Shown: positions 26,540-35,918 of the stretch, piece by piece | Layout: every line of letters starts with the position of its first letter | Position numbering within the stretch: position 1 is the first letter of the stretch | Translations under genes and position numbers: made by a program | Notes under the pieces: generated by a model | Databases searched by the model: none | Told to the model about the DNA's origin: nothing | The model's input: only the letters and a program-made list of their open reading frames with translations | NCBI GenBank assembly: GCA_965230535.1 | Contig: OZ246010.1 | Span: 1,116,001 to 1,180,000 of the forward strand | Reading direction: 5' to 3' | Origin: JAUILH01 sp965230535 | GTDB taxonomy: Bacteria; Bacteroidota; Bacteroidia; Flavobacteriales_D; JAUILH01 | Length of the DNA: 64,000 bases

Positions 26540-27865
26540 ATGAACATAAAGGCACTAATTTTTGGTTTTAATCTGGTATTTTCTTTATCACTGTATGCAC
26601 AGAATACAGGACCAAATTTTGTTTATTCCGATCTTGAAAATTTCTGGATTGCATACGACAGTATCCAGTCGGTTTCGGACACAACATTGCAAAAGAAATA
26701 CTTTGAGCAATTGTATCTTGATAAGGCTTCTCCCGGACTGGAGAGTATCATCGAACTGCGCAGGTATTCAACTCAAGAATACTTAACGGCAATAAACAGT
26801 TATCCGGATTTCTGGCAATCGATTCGTACGAATACCAATAGAATTGAAGAATTCTTACCGGAGATTAGGAGTGACCTCAAAAAATTAAAATCATTCTATC
26901 CACAACTCACAGAGTCCACCATATACTTTACTATTGGTGCTTTTCGAACAAATGGAACAATAGATGGGAATCGAATTTTGATTGGCTGTGAATTAAGTTT
27001 AGGTGATAGTTCTACCATTATTCGTGAGTTTCCAAGCTGGCGACAAGCATTCTACCAGAATTATAAACCTCTAGACAACCTTGCCCTACTCATTACTCAC
27101 GAATACATTCATACACAACAAAAGACACATCCCTCAGCCGACCTGCTATCGATATGTATTTACGAAGGAGTGGCTGAATTTATTTCGTGTATAGCAACAG
27201 GCAAACCATCAAATACTCCCGCAATTGAATTTGGAAAGAACAATACCGAAAAAGTTGTCGACAAATTTATTGAGGACATGTTTCTTGAAGCATACATCTA
27301 TAACTGGCTTTGGGGAGAAAACAGAAATGAATTGAAAGTAAGAGATCTGGGATACTATATTGGCTACGAGATTTGCGAACGTTACTATGAAAAAAGCAGC
27401 AATAAAGAGCAAGCCCTTATAGATTTAATAAATCTGGATTTCAACAACACCTCTGAAGTTGAGCAAATTGCCAATGCTTCCGGACTTTTTCCAAAAAAAA
27501 TCAGTCGCCTACTGAAAAAACATGAAAAGTCACGCCCTAAAGTAAAGAGCATTTCCCCTTTTAAAAATAAAAGCGATGAGACCAATTTTGGAACGATTGA
27601 ACTTACCATAAAATTCTCTCGACCAATGAATCAAGACCTGTATAGTTTTGATTTCGGTCCACTCGGCGCATTGGCCGCTCCCAAAATTGAGCATTCCACA
27701 AAAAAATGGTCTGAGGATGGCAAGCGACTATCCTTTGAAGTGACTGTAGAACCCATCAAAAAGTACCAACTTGTGTTAGGAGCTGGTTTTATGAGTGAAG
27801 ACAAGAAACCTCTTAAACCATATCTTCTTGAATTTACAACCAAGGCCGAATATGAAGTGGAATAA
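26540..27865 (+). CDS. exported zinc metalloprotease with C-terminal Ig-like domain
   Basis: The chosen start is ATG 26540 (441 residues) because MNIKALIFGFNLVFSLSLYAQ is a full signal peptide; ATG 26528 is possible. The zinc motif is HEYIH with His187, Glu188 and His191, and Glu213 in EGVAEF is a good third ligand, as in gluzincin-type DUF2268 peptidases. A C-terminal region of about 100 residues (TIELTIKFSRPMNQD) is an SbsA-type Ig-like domain. It is probably periplasmic or surface-exposed. It overlaps the downstream lipoprotein gene by 14 bases, so the two are coupled. Confidence 0.8.
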   Translation: MNIKALIFGFNLVFSLSLYAQNTGPNFVYSDLENFWIAYDSIQSVSDTTLQKKYFEQLYLDKASPGLESIIELRRYSTQEYLTAINSYPDFWQSIRTNTNRIEEFLPEIRSDLKKLKSFYPQLTESTIYFTIGAFRTNGTIDGNRILIGCELSLGDSSTIIREFPSWRQAFYQNYKPLDNLALLITHEYIHTQQKTHPSADLLSICIYEGVAEFISCIATGKPSNTPAIEFGKNNTEKVVDKFIEDMFLEAYIYNWLWGENRNELKVRDLGYYIGYEICERYYEKSSNKEQALIDLINLDFNNTSEVEQIANASGLFPKKISRLLKKHEKSRPKVKSISPFKNKSDETNFGTIELTIKFSRPMNQDLYSFDFGPLGALAAPKIEHSTKKWSEDGKRLSFEVTVEPIKKYQLVLGAGFMSEDKKPLKPYLLEFTTKAEYEVE

Positions 27866-28718
27866 ATCAAAGGTTAAGAGATTTAGTTTTCTGATAATTT
27901 GTTTAACAGTCACTGTCTTGACTTCATGTTCAAGAACAAAATTGGTCTCACACAGAAAACTTGAAAAGGAAAATTACGAACTACCATTGATTTTGAAATT
28001 GGGGAATGATGAAAAGAGATTATCCTATATTGGAGTGTACCATACGAATTCCCCAAACGACAGTTTAATCACTATTTTGAACAAAGAGTTTTCCGAACTC
28101 CAGCCGGATTTTATTCTACACGAAGGGAATAACTGGCCAATTTATGATTCACTGGAGAAAACCATTGAGATTTCAGGTGAACCTGGTTTTATCATACAAA
28201 TGGCCATGAAAAACGCCATTCCTTATTCCAGTATTGAACCAGATGATTCATTGGAATACATACACCTACTCAAAAAATTTAACAGACAAGAAACGATCTT
28301 GATGTACGTATGCAGACAAATAGGTCAGCAACAAAGGCTAGCTGAACAATTTGATATTGGAAAGGATGAATTCGAAAAAACTATGAACGATTTTCTATCA
28401 TACTTAAGATACCGGGGAGTACCCATGGAACCTAAGGAATATGATTTCGATTTTTGGAAACAGTACTATCAAAGGTTCCTGGGTATTCCTTTTGAGTTGT
28501 CATCATTCGATCCAAGCATCTTCTATCCAAATTACAGGAAAACTAAACTCAATAAGATCAATAGAGCCTCAGATACATTTCGAAATATGCATATGGTTAA
28601 TCAAATATTCGAAAAGCTAGAATCTTACGATCGGCTATTGGTAGTTGTAGGAGGCGGTCATCTTGTCATACAAAAACGAAGAATCACATCTCTTTTTGAT
28701 AGAGAATATACCCAATAA
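27852..28718 (+). CDS. TraB/GumN-like lipoprotein
   Basis: Start ATG 27852 (288 residues), inside the end of the metalloprotease gene. The signal ends in a lipobox, VLTSC, with Cys26, so this is a lipoprotein. YIGVYHTNSPND, then PDFILHEGNNWP, and near the end LLVVVGGGHLVIQ, follow the three conserved blocks (GxxH, E, GxxH) of the TIKI/TraB/GumN superfamily, whose members include metal-dependent peptidases. The first block reads G-V-Y-H rather than the usual G-T-x-H. The function here is inferred from fold only. The coupling with an HExxH protease suggests joint work on a peptide substrate. Confidence 0.65.
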   Translation: MKWNKSKVKRFSFLIICLTVTVLTSCSRTKLVSHRKLEKENYELPLILKLGNDEKRLSYIGVYHTNSPNDSLITILNKEFSELQPDFILHEGNNWPIYDSLEKTIEISGEPGFIIQMAMKNAIPYSSIEPDDSLEYIHLLKKFNRQETILMYVCRQIGQQQRLAEQFDIGKDEFEKTMNDFLSYLRYRGVPMEPKEYDFDFWKQYYQRFLGIPFELSSFDPSIFYPNYRKTKLNKINRASDTFRNMHMVNQIFEKLESYDRLLVVVGGGHLVIQKRRITSLFDREYTQ

Positions 28719-28913
28719 GTAAGAAGAGATTTCACCCTTACTCACGACAGCTATCATATGGTTATTTGATGAAAAGGCTGCAAGATCAATGCGATACACA
28801 AAACCGTAACAAGCTTATTATCAATAAATTTTGATGCGATTGCAAAAAAAATTTGCCCCTCGTGCAGCGAAACGGACTTTTTGGAGTCATATAAGCGAAC
28901 GAAAAAAAATATT

Positions 28914-30059
28914 ATGAACTCAAAAATTGCCTCAAGAACCATTTTAAGCATAGGATTGTTCTCTGCTTTAATCCTTACTTCTTGTGAAAAAGAAGATCCG
29001 CCGGTGGTTATACCACCAAGTACCACCTATTGCAATAGCTGTATTGATTTTGACTCGGCCAACATTCAACAAGTTGTTCCTCAATCTCAAACGAGCTACG
29101 GATCCGTATTTTACTTTGAAAACGGAATTGCCTTTTCTGCCAAATATTTCAACCACACCGGCATGGGAGTTTCCGGAGATTTCTGGACTCAGGATGCGGA
29201 TGGTTCAAGTGGTGGTCATGACTGGACTACAGACAATCCCAATTTCTCGGGAGATGTATTGGTCTTAGGAGAAACTGATCTGATGTTGGATTTTTCTACC
29301 GTTTCATACACAAACAAATCAGTAGAATTTGATGTGTCTTTACCTTCAGTACCAACTACGGTTAATGAGTTTAGAGCAAACGGTCAGGGGAAGACCTCAC
29401 TTCCAACAGGCATCACTTATACTTACACTCAATTAAGTGATGGAATCCATGTAAAAATCACGGGACCTATCAATACTTTGGAGCTATTTGGATTTGAAGT
29501 TGCCTATGACAATATATGCGTAGATGAATTTGTTGGCACACCTCCTGGTTCAACTTGTATTGATTTTCAGGACACCACATTTAGTCATAGCATTCCCAAT
29601 ACACAAACCAGCTTTGGAGGTGTATTCCTAAACATGTCAGGTGTTGATTTCAGAGCTAAATACGAGAATCATAGCGGAATGAATTTATTGGGTGATCTGT
29701 ATGTACAGGATGAGGTGACATCCGGTTATGATCAGTACAATTCGGATTTTGATCAAAACCTCATGTACATGGGAGATATTTCTCTGCAGTTGGATTTCAC
29801 GAATTTATCGACGGGAAACAAAACCATTTCCTTTGATTATTCAAACAGCTGGCCAACAGCTCACACACTGGCCAATGCTTTCAAAGTAAATGGAGCTGGC
29901 ACCTCTACTTTACCAAGCGGTGTCACTTATACATTTACCTTGTTAGGCAATGCCGGAAACGGACAACCATGTTACCATGTTGAGATATCCGGACCAATCA
30001 ACACCATTGAATGGAGAGGATTTGAAATAGCTTACGATAACCTTTGTATTGACTACTAA
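28914..30059 (+). CDS. lipoprotein with a tandem-duplicated beta domain
   Basis: Start ATG 28914 (381 residues). A lipobox LTSC with Cys24 marks a lipoprotein. It contains two similar domains of about 165 residues: each begins CIDF, goes through QTSYG/QTSFGG, FSAKYFNHTGM/FRAKYENHSGM and SLPTGITYTYT/TLPSGVTYTFT, and ends GPINTLELFGFEVAYDN/GPINTIEWRGFEIAYDN. Both have the look of a concanavalin- or CBM-like beta sandwich, but I cannot assign a family. A GC-rich hairpin follows the stop. It lies upstream of the sigma factor gene in the same direction. Confidence 0.75.
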   Translation: MNSKIASRTILSIGLFSALILTSCEKEDPPVVIPPSTTYCNSCIDFDSANIQQVVPQSQTSYGSVFYFENGIAFSAKYFNHTGMGVSGDFWTQDADGSSGGHDWTTDNPNFSGDVLVLGETDLMLDFSTVSYTNKSVEFDVSLPSVPTTVNEFRANGQGKTSLPTGITYTYTQLSDGIHVKITGPINTLELFGFEVAYDNICVDEFVGTPPGSTCIDFQDTTFSHSIPNTQTSFGGVFLNMSGVDFRAKYENHSGMNLLGDLYVQDEVTSGYDQYNSDFDQNLMYMGDISLQLDFTNLSTGNKTISFDYSNSWPTAHTLANAFKVNGAGTSTLPSGVTYTFTLLGNAGNGQPCYHVEISGPINTIEWRGFEIAYDNLCIDY

Positions 30060-30066
30060 AACTTTT

Positions 30067-30091
30067 GAGGCCTCCAACGGAGGCCTCTGTT
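30067..30091 (+). terminator. hairpin between the duplicated lipoprotein and the sigma factor
   Basis: GAGGCCTCC (30067-30075) pairs perfectly with GGAGGCCTC (30079-30087) around AAC. The tail TGTTTAATTTG is only moderately T-rich, so it is a terminator with possible read-through into the sigma gene. Confidence 0.6.
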
Positions 30092-30095
30092 TAAT

Positions 30096-30650
30096 TTGGA
30101 AGATCAACACATAAAGGATGCACTTATTCGGTGCCAAAAGTCTCCCAACCCGGAGGCTTTTAAGGTATTGTATGACCATTATTCTGAGGGCTTATACTTC
30201 ACTTGTTTGAGGTATTTAAAGCATGAAGTAGATGCCCAGGATGTTCTGCAGGAAACTTTCATCACGGTTTATAATAAGATTAAGGATTTTAGAGGTACCG
30301 GGGCTTTCGGCGGGTGGATTTCCAGAATTGCGGTAAACAAATGCCTGCAAAAATTGAAAACTCATAAGTTTCACATTACTTACGATCACCTTGATGAGGC
30401 AATAGAAGAGGCCGATCAGGAAACTTTTGAAGAGGAAGATCTTACTTCCAGAATGATGGCTTTACTTCACGAACTTCCAACAGGATATCGCACCATTATC
30501 AACCTGTCCATTTTGGAAGGATATTCTCACAAAGAGATTGCAGAATTACTTGACATATCTGAAAGTACTTCAAGATCTCAGCTGACCAGAGCGAAAGCCG
30601 CACTCAAAAAAAAACTAGAACCACAGGTAATTCTTAAACATCATGGATAA
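30096..30650 (+). CDS. ECF-type RNA polymerase sigma factor
   Basis: A 184-residue sigma-70 family protein with only regions 2 and 4. Region 2 (about 20-62) includes YLKHEVDAQDVLQETFITVY, and region 4 (about 120-174) includes LPTGYRTIINLSILEGYSHKEIAELLDISESTSRSQLTRAK. The frame begins at TTG 30096; no ATG occurs in the first 130 residues, so a TTG or other non-ATG start is needed. Its stop overlaps the ATG of the next gene by eight bases, which is the regular sigma/anti-sigma coupling. Confidence 0.92.
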   Translation: MEDQHIKDALIRCQKSPNPEAFKVLYDHYSEGLYFTCLRYLKHEVDAQDVLQETFITVYNKIKDFRGTGAFGGWISRIAVNKCLQKLKTHKFHITYDHLDEAIEEADQETFEEEDLTSRMMALLHELPTGYRTIINLSILEGYSHKEIAELLDISESTSRSQLTRAKAALKKKLEPQVILKHHG

Positions 30651-32061
30651 TCACAATCAAAACATAAATGAGCTATTGAAAAGGTCTTTATCTGAAAAGA
30701 AAACGACCGTTCCGCCAATGGTTTGGGAAAATATTGAGGCCAACATTGTGGAGGAGAAAAAGAAGCGCAGGTTTTTTATTTGGTTCTTATTTGGTACAGG
30801 GGTCCTATTGGGTGGGGTGATGTTATGGTTTGGTCTCCAATCAATTTCCTGGACAGAACATACACACAAAGAAAGATTGGTTCACGAATCTATTGAAGCA
30901 AGCCCAAATTCTTCATCAGAAGTTGCCTCCAAACATTCGAACTTTGATAACTCAGGGGAACAACTAAGTAAGAATAATCATGAAAAATCAGAACAAACAA
31001 CAGTTCAAAACAAGATATCAGTTCAAAGTAACACAGAAAGCTCTTTGATCCGTCAGAACAACGCTACTTCAAGCCAGCAAAGCAAGTCATCTTACGCCAA
31101 TACTACAACTAATTCCTCCGGAAAAACTGAACCAGCCTCACAGAACAAGCAGAACAGTCATGACACTAAAAGACAACTGAACAACGCATCTCAGGATGTA
31201 CCTTCTAACAAAAGTCAGAAGCCTGCAATAAAAGAAGATGCAAAACAACAAATCACTCCGGAAGGCAACAACGCGGTCCCAAATTCTATTTCCTTACCTG
31301 CACTGGAATTGATTAATGTTGAGTTGAATCCGATTGCACAGAACTACGGTTTGATTCCTCAAAAATTGAATGCATCAGAGAAAAAAATGAGCCCATGGAG
31401 TGTCGTTTTCAATTTGGGCTACAATGCTTTTGACATCACGGCCCTTGCTGATGATTTCAGATCAGGAGCCATTAGTAATCGGGTATTCCCTTCCTTTGGC
31501 CTGAACGCCAAACCTCAAGTTCAATACCATCTGAATTCCAAATTAAAACTGAGATCAAAACTTGATTTTGGCTACAAGAAAAGTGAGTTTAAATATGACA
31601 TTCTAACGGACGATCAAGGCTACTTCATTCATGAGATTCAGGGAAATGATTTACCTCTGGAAGAAATCAACGACCAGGACGAAAGTTGTAATTGCTACGT
31701 GATTAAAGGAAGTGGGGCACAGTACAACATAAGCTCATTGGACTGGAGTCTTGGCTTTGAAGCACAGATCATCAAATTCAAGGCATTTCGAGTCGGTATC
31801 GGAGCTGATTTAGGGACACAATTATGGTCTAAATTCAAGACCAATTCAAGTACTGTTCTCGACATTGAACCATCGGAAACAAGCTGGCTAAAAACGGTAA
31901 ATTGGTCGGTAGATATGCCTGTGTCCTATCCCCTTGGAGAGAATCTGGAACTTCTCATGACACCTTCATACAGAGAACAACTTCCTCAGGGAGGCCATTA
32001 CGTATATCAAAAGAAATTGCGCGAGTTTATGTGGGATTTTGGGGTGAGGTTGCGGTTGTAA
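30643..32061 (+). CDS. anti-sigma-like protein with one membrane helix and an outer-membrane-type C-terminal domain
   Basis: A 472-residue protein. A short cytoplasmic head (1-43, LLKRSLSEKK, VPPMVWENIEANI) has the layout of Bacteroidota anti-sigma factors; one helix spans 44-66. Residues 70-255 form a long low-complexity linker rich in Ser, Asn, Gln and Lys. The final 215 residues (WSVVFNLGYNAFD, LNSKLKLRSKLDFGYKK, FGVRLRL at the end) look like outer-membrane-barrel-type strands. It probably restrains the coupled sigma factor and senses the envelope. The ending on alternating hydrophobic residues with a final Leu is barrel-like, but true membrane insertion is unproven. Confidence 0.7.
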   Translation: MDNHNQNINELLKRSLSEKKTTVPPMVWENIEANIVEEKKKRRFFIWFLFGTGVLLGGVMLWFGLQSISWTEHTHKERLVHESIEASPNSSSEVASKHSNFDNSGEQLSKNNHEKSEQTTVQNKISVQSNTESSLIRQNNATSSQQSKSSYANTTTNSSGKTEPASQNKQNSHDTKRQLNNASQDVPSNKSQKPAIKEDAKQQITPEGNNAVPNSISLPALELINVELNPIAQNYGLIPQKLNASEKKMSPWSVVFNLGYNAFDITALADDFRSGAISNRVFPSFGLNAKPQVQYHLNSKLKLRSKLDFGYKKSEFKYDILTDDQGYFIHEIQGNDLPLEEINDQDESCNCYVIKGSGAQYNISSLDWSLGFEAQIIKFKAFRVGIGADLGTQLWSKFKTNSSTVLDIEPSETSWLKTVNWSVDMPVSYPLGENLELLMTPSYREQLPQGGHYVYQKKLREFMWDFGVRLRL

Positions 32062-32166
32062 AAATCTGTCGTTGTTACTCGAACGAGTTCAAAGTAATTC
32101 AACAAAATCATACGGTTAAAACTACTAATCGTAAAAAAACTAAATTACTTCCTTAATATTGCAGAG

Positions 32167-35100
32167 ATGGTTCGCAATTTGACTCGTTTTACCTGGGTAA
32201 TATTCATTCCTATGAGTATTTTACTATCCAATTTTGCTTCTTCTCAAGGCAATTGTGGTAAGTTAGAAATCGACAAAATTGTATATGGCGAAACCGAACT
32301 CGACACCAACTGTATTCGCTATAAAGAATCAGATTGCGGAATAACAAAATACGCTTGGTTTAAAGAGGGGAAAACAGACAGGATAGCGTTAAAATACGAT
32401 CCTCAAGATGACAGATTCAGAAAATTACTTAAGCATAAGGAGTTTGAGCCAATTTACGCTCACAATGTAAACACGTCCCTTGAACCTTTCTACCTACAAC
32501 CGTATCATGAGCTTGCCTGGATTGTTTTAGTAAAACCACTGGTACAAGACACCCTAAGATACCCGAATGGCAAATTACACGTATTGAGAGAAGGGCATTA
32601 TGGCAAAGCAGGTAAGGTATTTATTGAACATGGCACCTATGTAGATTTCTTTGGAAATGGTGACACCATGTCGTTTGGAAACTACTTTTATGGCATTCCG
32701 ATAGGTGAATGGGTCACCTATGACTCAGATGGCACGATTAAGAAAAGAGCGACATACGACAAGAATGGCAGCTTGATGGATTTCGAGAAGAAAGAATTTG
32801 CCAAACTGGAGGGTTTCTCAAGAAAAAACAATTCCTTCTTCACAATTTTGGCCAGAAGTCAGGACAATCGATTTGTTTTTTACAGAGATCTCCAGACAGA
32901 CGAAGGCAACAAGGGACACGTTCTTGACTTAAAGCACGATCAACTGGTTGTTTCCAATATCCAAATTGAAGAATTGATAAGCATAACTGCTCAATGGGAA
33001 AGCATCAATCCAAACAGCTCTATACTGGTTGATGAAGGCAGGAAAATGCTCTGGATAAGGAGTGGAGAAGTCATAGAATTCAACTTGACCACAAACCATG
33101 TCTCCAGACAGCCATTATTTGGTAAGGATAAACGATCTTTCCATTACCACAGTGATCCAAAACTTCTGTACCTCCCTAATTCGAATACCGTTTATGTTGC
33201 GCTGGAGACAGAATATACGGGAAGAACTCCCATATGGACCATCTACCAATCCAATTTAAACCTGGATAGAATTGAGACCAGTTTTAAGTTATATGGTGTT
33301 GAACCACATATACTGGAATCAGGATTTGCCATTGCCGACAGTGATTCTCTAAAACTCTATGATTTCAACAGAAATCTAAAATGGTACTATGTTGAAAAGG
33401 ATTTACACGAACTGGCCTTTTGTTCTGAAGACAAAATTTGCTTCCTGACAATTTCAAATCAAAAAAAAGGAACAAGATGGAAAGCCAAAAAACATGCGCC
33501 ACGTGTTGTGAGCTATAATACCACATCAAAAGAACTTATCAGATACAAAACCACAAACTATTCAATGGGTAGTGAGGCTATGAATGGCACCTCTGTTAAC
33601 GATCAATTAATATGTGCATACACTGATGGGCAGATACAAACAGTAGATCTTTTGGATAAATCAACCGCTACAAACCTAATAAGAGCCAATATTATTGGAG
33701 ATGCCGACAAAAAGCCACAAAAGACACAAACTGACGACGAATTTGTTTCTAACAACATTCACTTTAGAGATGAGAATTTTTTGAGCTATGCTTCAAACGC
33801 TATTCACTATTATAAAAACAAAGCACTTTGTTCCTTAATTCCTGTACATGGAGATATTGGCATGTATGTCCTCACATTCTTTCCTGAAGATGCTAATGTA
33901 GGAATTAAGCGCCTTGGACTTAGCCCTTCTCCATATATCGAGAGCTTTTCCAAAAAGATGGACGCCGGAAAGTACCAAACCATATCTTCTGACAATCATA
34001 GCTCAGTAAAAGTTTTTCTGGATAAGGGACAACTTAAAACAAGGTATTCTGTTAGCAGTTTCACCTCAGATATTGACCTTTCCAAAGCAAGCTTTGATAT
34101 CAGACTATATCCGGCATATTTTGCTCAAGAATACTACTATTACCCTTCTCCTTCGAGAGAATTCGTCGCTATGCAAGATACTTTTAAGTATTGCGACAGT
34201 ATTGATTATGGCTGGCCAGATGGTTTTATTCATAAATACAGAAGTGCTATTCAAGCTACGGAAGACAAAATAATTATGTCGTATTGGCTTGATACAAACA
34301 GACATGCCTTTACTGATGACATAGTTCATGATGGTCTTGTATTTTACAATGCCGATCTTACCACAAGCCCAGATGAGTCAATTGTTTATTTCAAATATAC
34401 ATTGGAAGGCGAGTATCTCTTTTATACCTCAGACAACTATTATTTTGGTACATCTGAAATAGTTCGTGCCCATCATTTTGTGTACAATAATAACATCTAC
34501 CCCATTGAACAATTCGACATCAAATACAACCGACCGGATATCATTTTGCAAAGGTTAGGATATGCAGACAGCAGCTTAGTTTCTGCCTATCATCAGGCTT
34601 ACAACAAACGACTTAAAAGGTTGGGGATTTCAAAGGAAATGCTCAAAGACGATTTCCATATTCCAGATCTGAATATTGTAGATCCTGATTCTCTGCCAGA
34701 CAAAACTGACCAAGGTCATCTGCCTGTTAAAATTAAAGCACGCGATGATAAGTATAAACTGAATCGGATTAATGTCTACGTGAATAATGTTGCTGTATTT
34801 GGAAGTCAGGGAATACCTCTAAGAGACCTTCAGGTGAACAATCTCGAAAAAGAACTCAAAATCCCATTGAGGTATGGTGACAATTTTGTTGAAATATCTG
34901 TGTTAAATGAAGCTGGTGCTGAGAGTTTGAAAGACTACTTCAACATAAAACATGTCGCTCCAAAAACGAAACCAGATTTGTATCTCATCTGTATCGGTCA
35001 GGGGAAATACCAACAAGCCGAATTCAACCTAAAATATGCTGAGAAAGATGCCCGAGATGTTGCCAGTACATTTGAAAAACAAAAAATTTATGACCGCATC

Positions 35101-35784
35101 TATAGCAAGGTTCTCTTGAGTGAAGCGGCAGTAAAAGACAGTCTTCAAAATCTAAAAAACTTCTTTGATAAAGCTGACGTGAATGATCAGGCGGTTATCT
35201 TCATAGCAGGTCATGGTGTCCTTGATGAGAACCTTGACTACTTTTTGGCTACTTACGACATGGATTTTAACGATCCTTCCAAAAAGGGAATCCCTTACAG
35301 TTTTATTGAAAGCCTATTGGATGGCATTGCCCCACAACAAAAAGTACTGATGATTGATGCTTGTCATAGTGGTGAAATTGACAAAGAAGAAGTGGTACTT
35401 ACCGCCACCAATGATCAGGACACGGAGAACATCCAATTTAGAGCCATTGGAGTGGGATTAAAAAGGAAGCTGAACGTAAAAAACACCTTTGAACTCACCA
35501 ATTTACTATTTAGCGACTTGAGAAAAGGCACAGGCGCAACCGTGGTATCATCTGCCGGCGGAATGGAATTTGCCATCGAAGGTGACGAATGGAAAAATGG
35601 ACTATTTACCTACTGCCTCTTGAAAGGATTAGGCACTCAACAAGCCGATCTTAACGGTGACAAAGAAATCTGGTTTTCTGAACTGAAGACTTATGTAAGT
35701 TCTCAGGTTGAAGAATTATCCGGAGGTCATCAAAAACCCAATTCCAGAATTGAAAACAAGCGGGTTGACTTTAGACTGAGATAG
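32167..35784 (+). CDS. exported caspase-fold (peptidase C14) protein with N-terminal propeller-like region
   Basis: A 1205-residue protein with a signal peptide (about 1-27, ending SSQG). Residues 140-200 contain MORN/YwqK-like strands (GTYVDFFGNGDTMSFGNYF); about 210-700 resembles irregular WD40/propeller repeats; then linker strands and a C-terminal caspase domain from about 935. The catalytic dyad is intact: His1016 in AGHG and Cys1066 in DACHSGE. LKYAEKDARDVA is the usual start of the fold. Prokaryotic caspase-like proteases cleave after basic residues (family knowledge). Being exported it should act outside the cytoplasm. It lies 105 bases downstream of the sigma/anti-sigma pair. Confidence 0.88.
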   Translation: MVRNLTRFTWVIFIPMSILLSNFASSQGNCGKLEIDKIVYGETELDTNCIRYKESDCGITKYAWFKEGKTDRIALKYDPQDDRFRKLLKHKEFEPIYAHNVNTSLEPFYLQPYHELAWIVLVKPLVQDTLRYPNGKLHVLREGHYGKAGKVFIEHGTYVDFFGNGDTMSFGNYFYGIPIGEWVTYDSDGTIKKRATYDKNGSLMDFEKKEFAKLEGFSRKNNSFFTILARSQDNRFVFYRDLQTDEGNKGHVLDLKHDQLVVSNIQIEELISITAQWESINPNSSILVDEGRKMLWIRSGEVIEFNLTTNHVSRQPLFGKDKRSFHYHSDPKLLYLPNSNTVYVALETEYTGRTPIWTIYQSNLNLDRIETSFKLYGVEPHILESGFAIADSDSLKLYDFNRNLKWYYVEKDLHELAFCSEDKICFLTISNQKKGTRWKAKKHAPRVVSYNTTSKELIRYKTTNYSMGSEAMNGTSVNDQLICAYTDGQIQTVDLLDKSTATNLIRANIIGDADKKPQKTQTDDEFVSNNIHFRDENFLSYASNAIHYYKNKALCSLIPVHGDIGMYVLTFFPEDANVGIKRLGLSPSPYIESFSKKMDAGKYQTISSDNHSSVKVFLDKGQLKTRYSVSSFTSDIDLSKASFDIRLYPAYFAQEYYYYPSPSREFVAMQDTFKYCDSIDYGWPDGFIHKYRSAIQATEDKIIMSYWLDTNRHAFTDDIVHDGLVFYNADLTTSPDESIVYFKYTLEGEYLFYTSDNYYFGTSEIVRAHHFVYNNNIYPIEQFDIKYNRPDIILQRLGYADSSLVSAYHQAYNKRLKRLGISKEMLKDDFHIPDLNIVDPDSLPDKTDQGHLPVKIKARDDKYKLNRINVYVNNVAVFGSQGIPLRDLQVNNLEKELKIPLRYGDNFVEISVLNEAGAESLKDYFNIKHVAPKTKPDLYLICIGQGKYQQAEFNLKYAEKDARDVASTFEKQKIYDRIYSKVLLSEAAVKDSLQNLKNFFDKADVNDQAVIFIAGHGVLDENLDYFLATYDMDFNDPSKKGIPYSFIESLLDGIAPQQKVLMIDACHSGEIDKEEVVLTATNDQDTENIQFRAIGVGLKRKLNVKNTFELTNLLFSDLRKGTGATVVSSAGGMEFAIEGDEWKNGLFTYCLLKGLGTQQADLNGDKEIWFSELKTYVSSQVEELSGGHQKPNSRIENKRVDFRLR

Positions 35785-35918
35785 ATCAGTATATACTCCT
35801 ACAAAATCATATTTACCACATTCATGAAAAATTACCTGTAATCGGTAAACTCCCCTATTCCATCCGTGAAAACATCAGAAATTCTGCAAAGGAGTTGCCT
35901 CATCTTCGCAGAAAAAAC

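Noticed and set aside
28754..29026. A 90-codon leftward open frame
   Set aside because: It overlaps the start and lipobox region of the duplicated-domain lipoprotein on the other strand.
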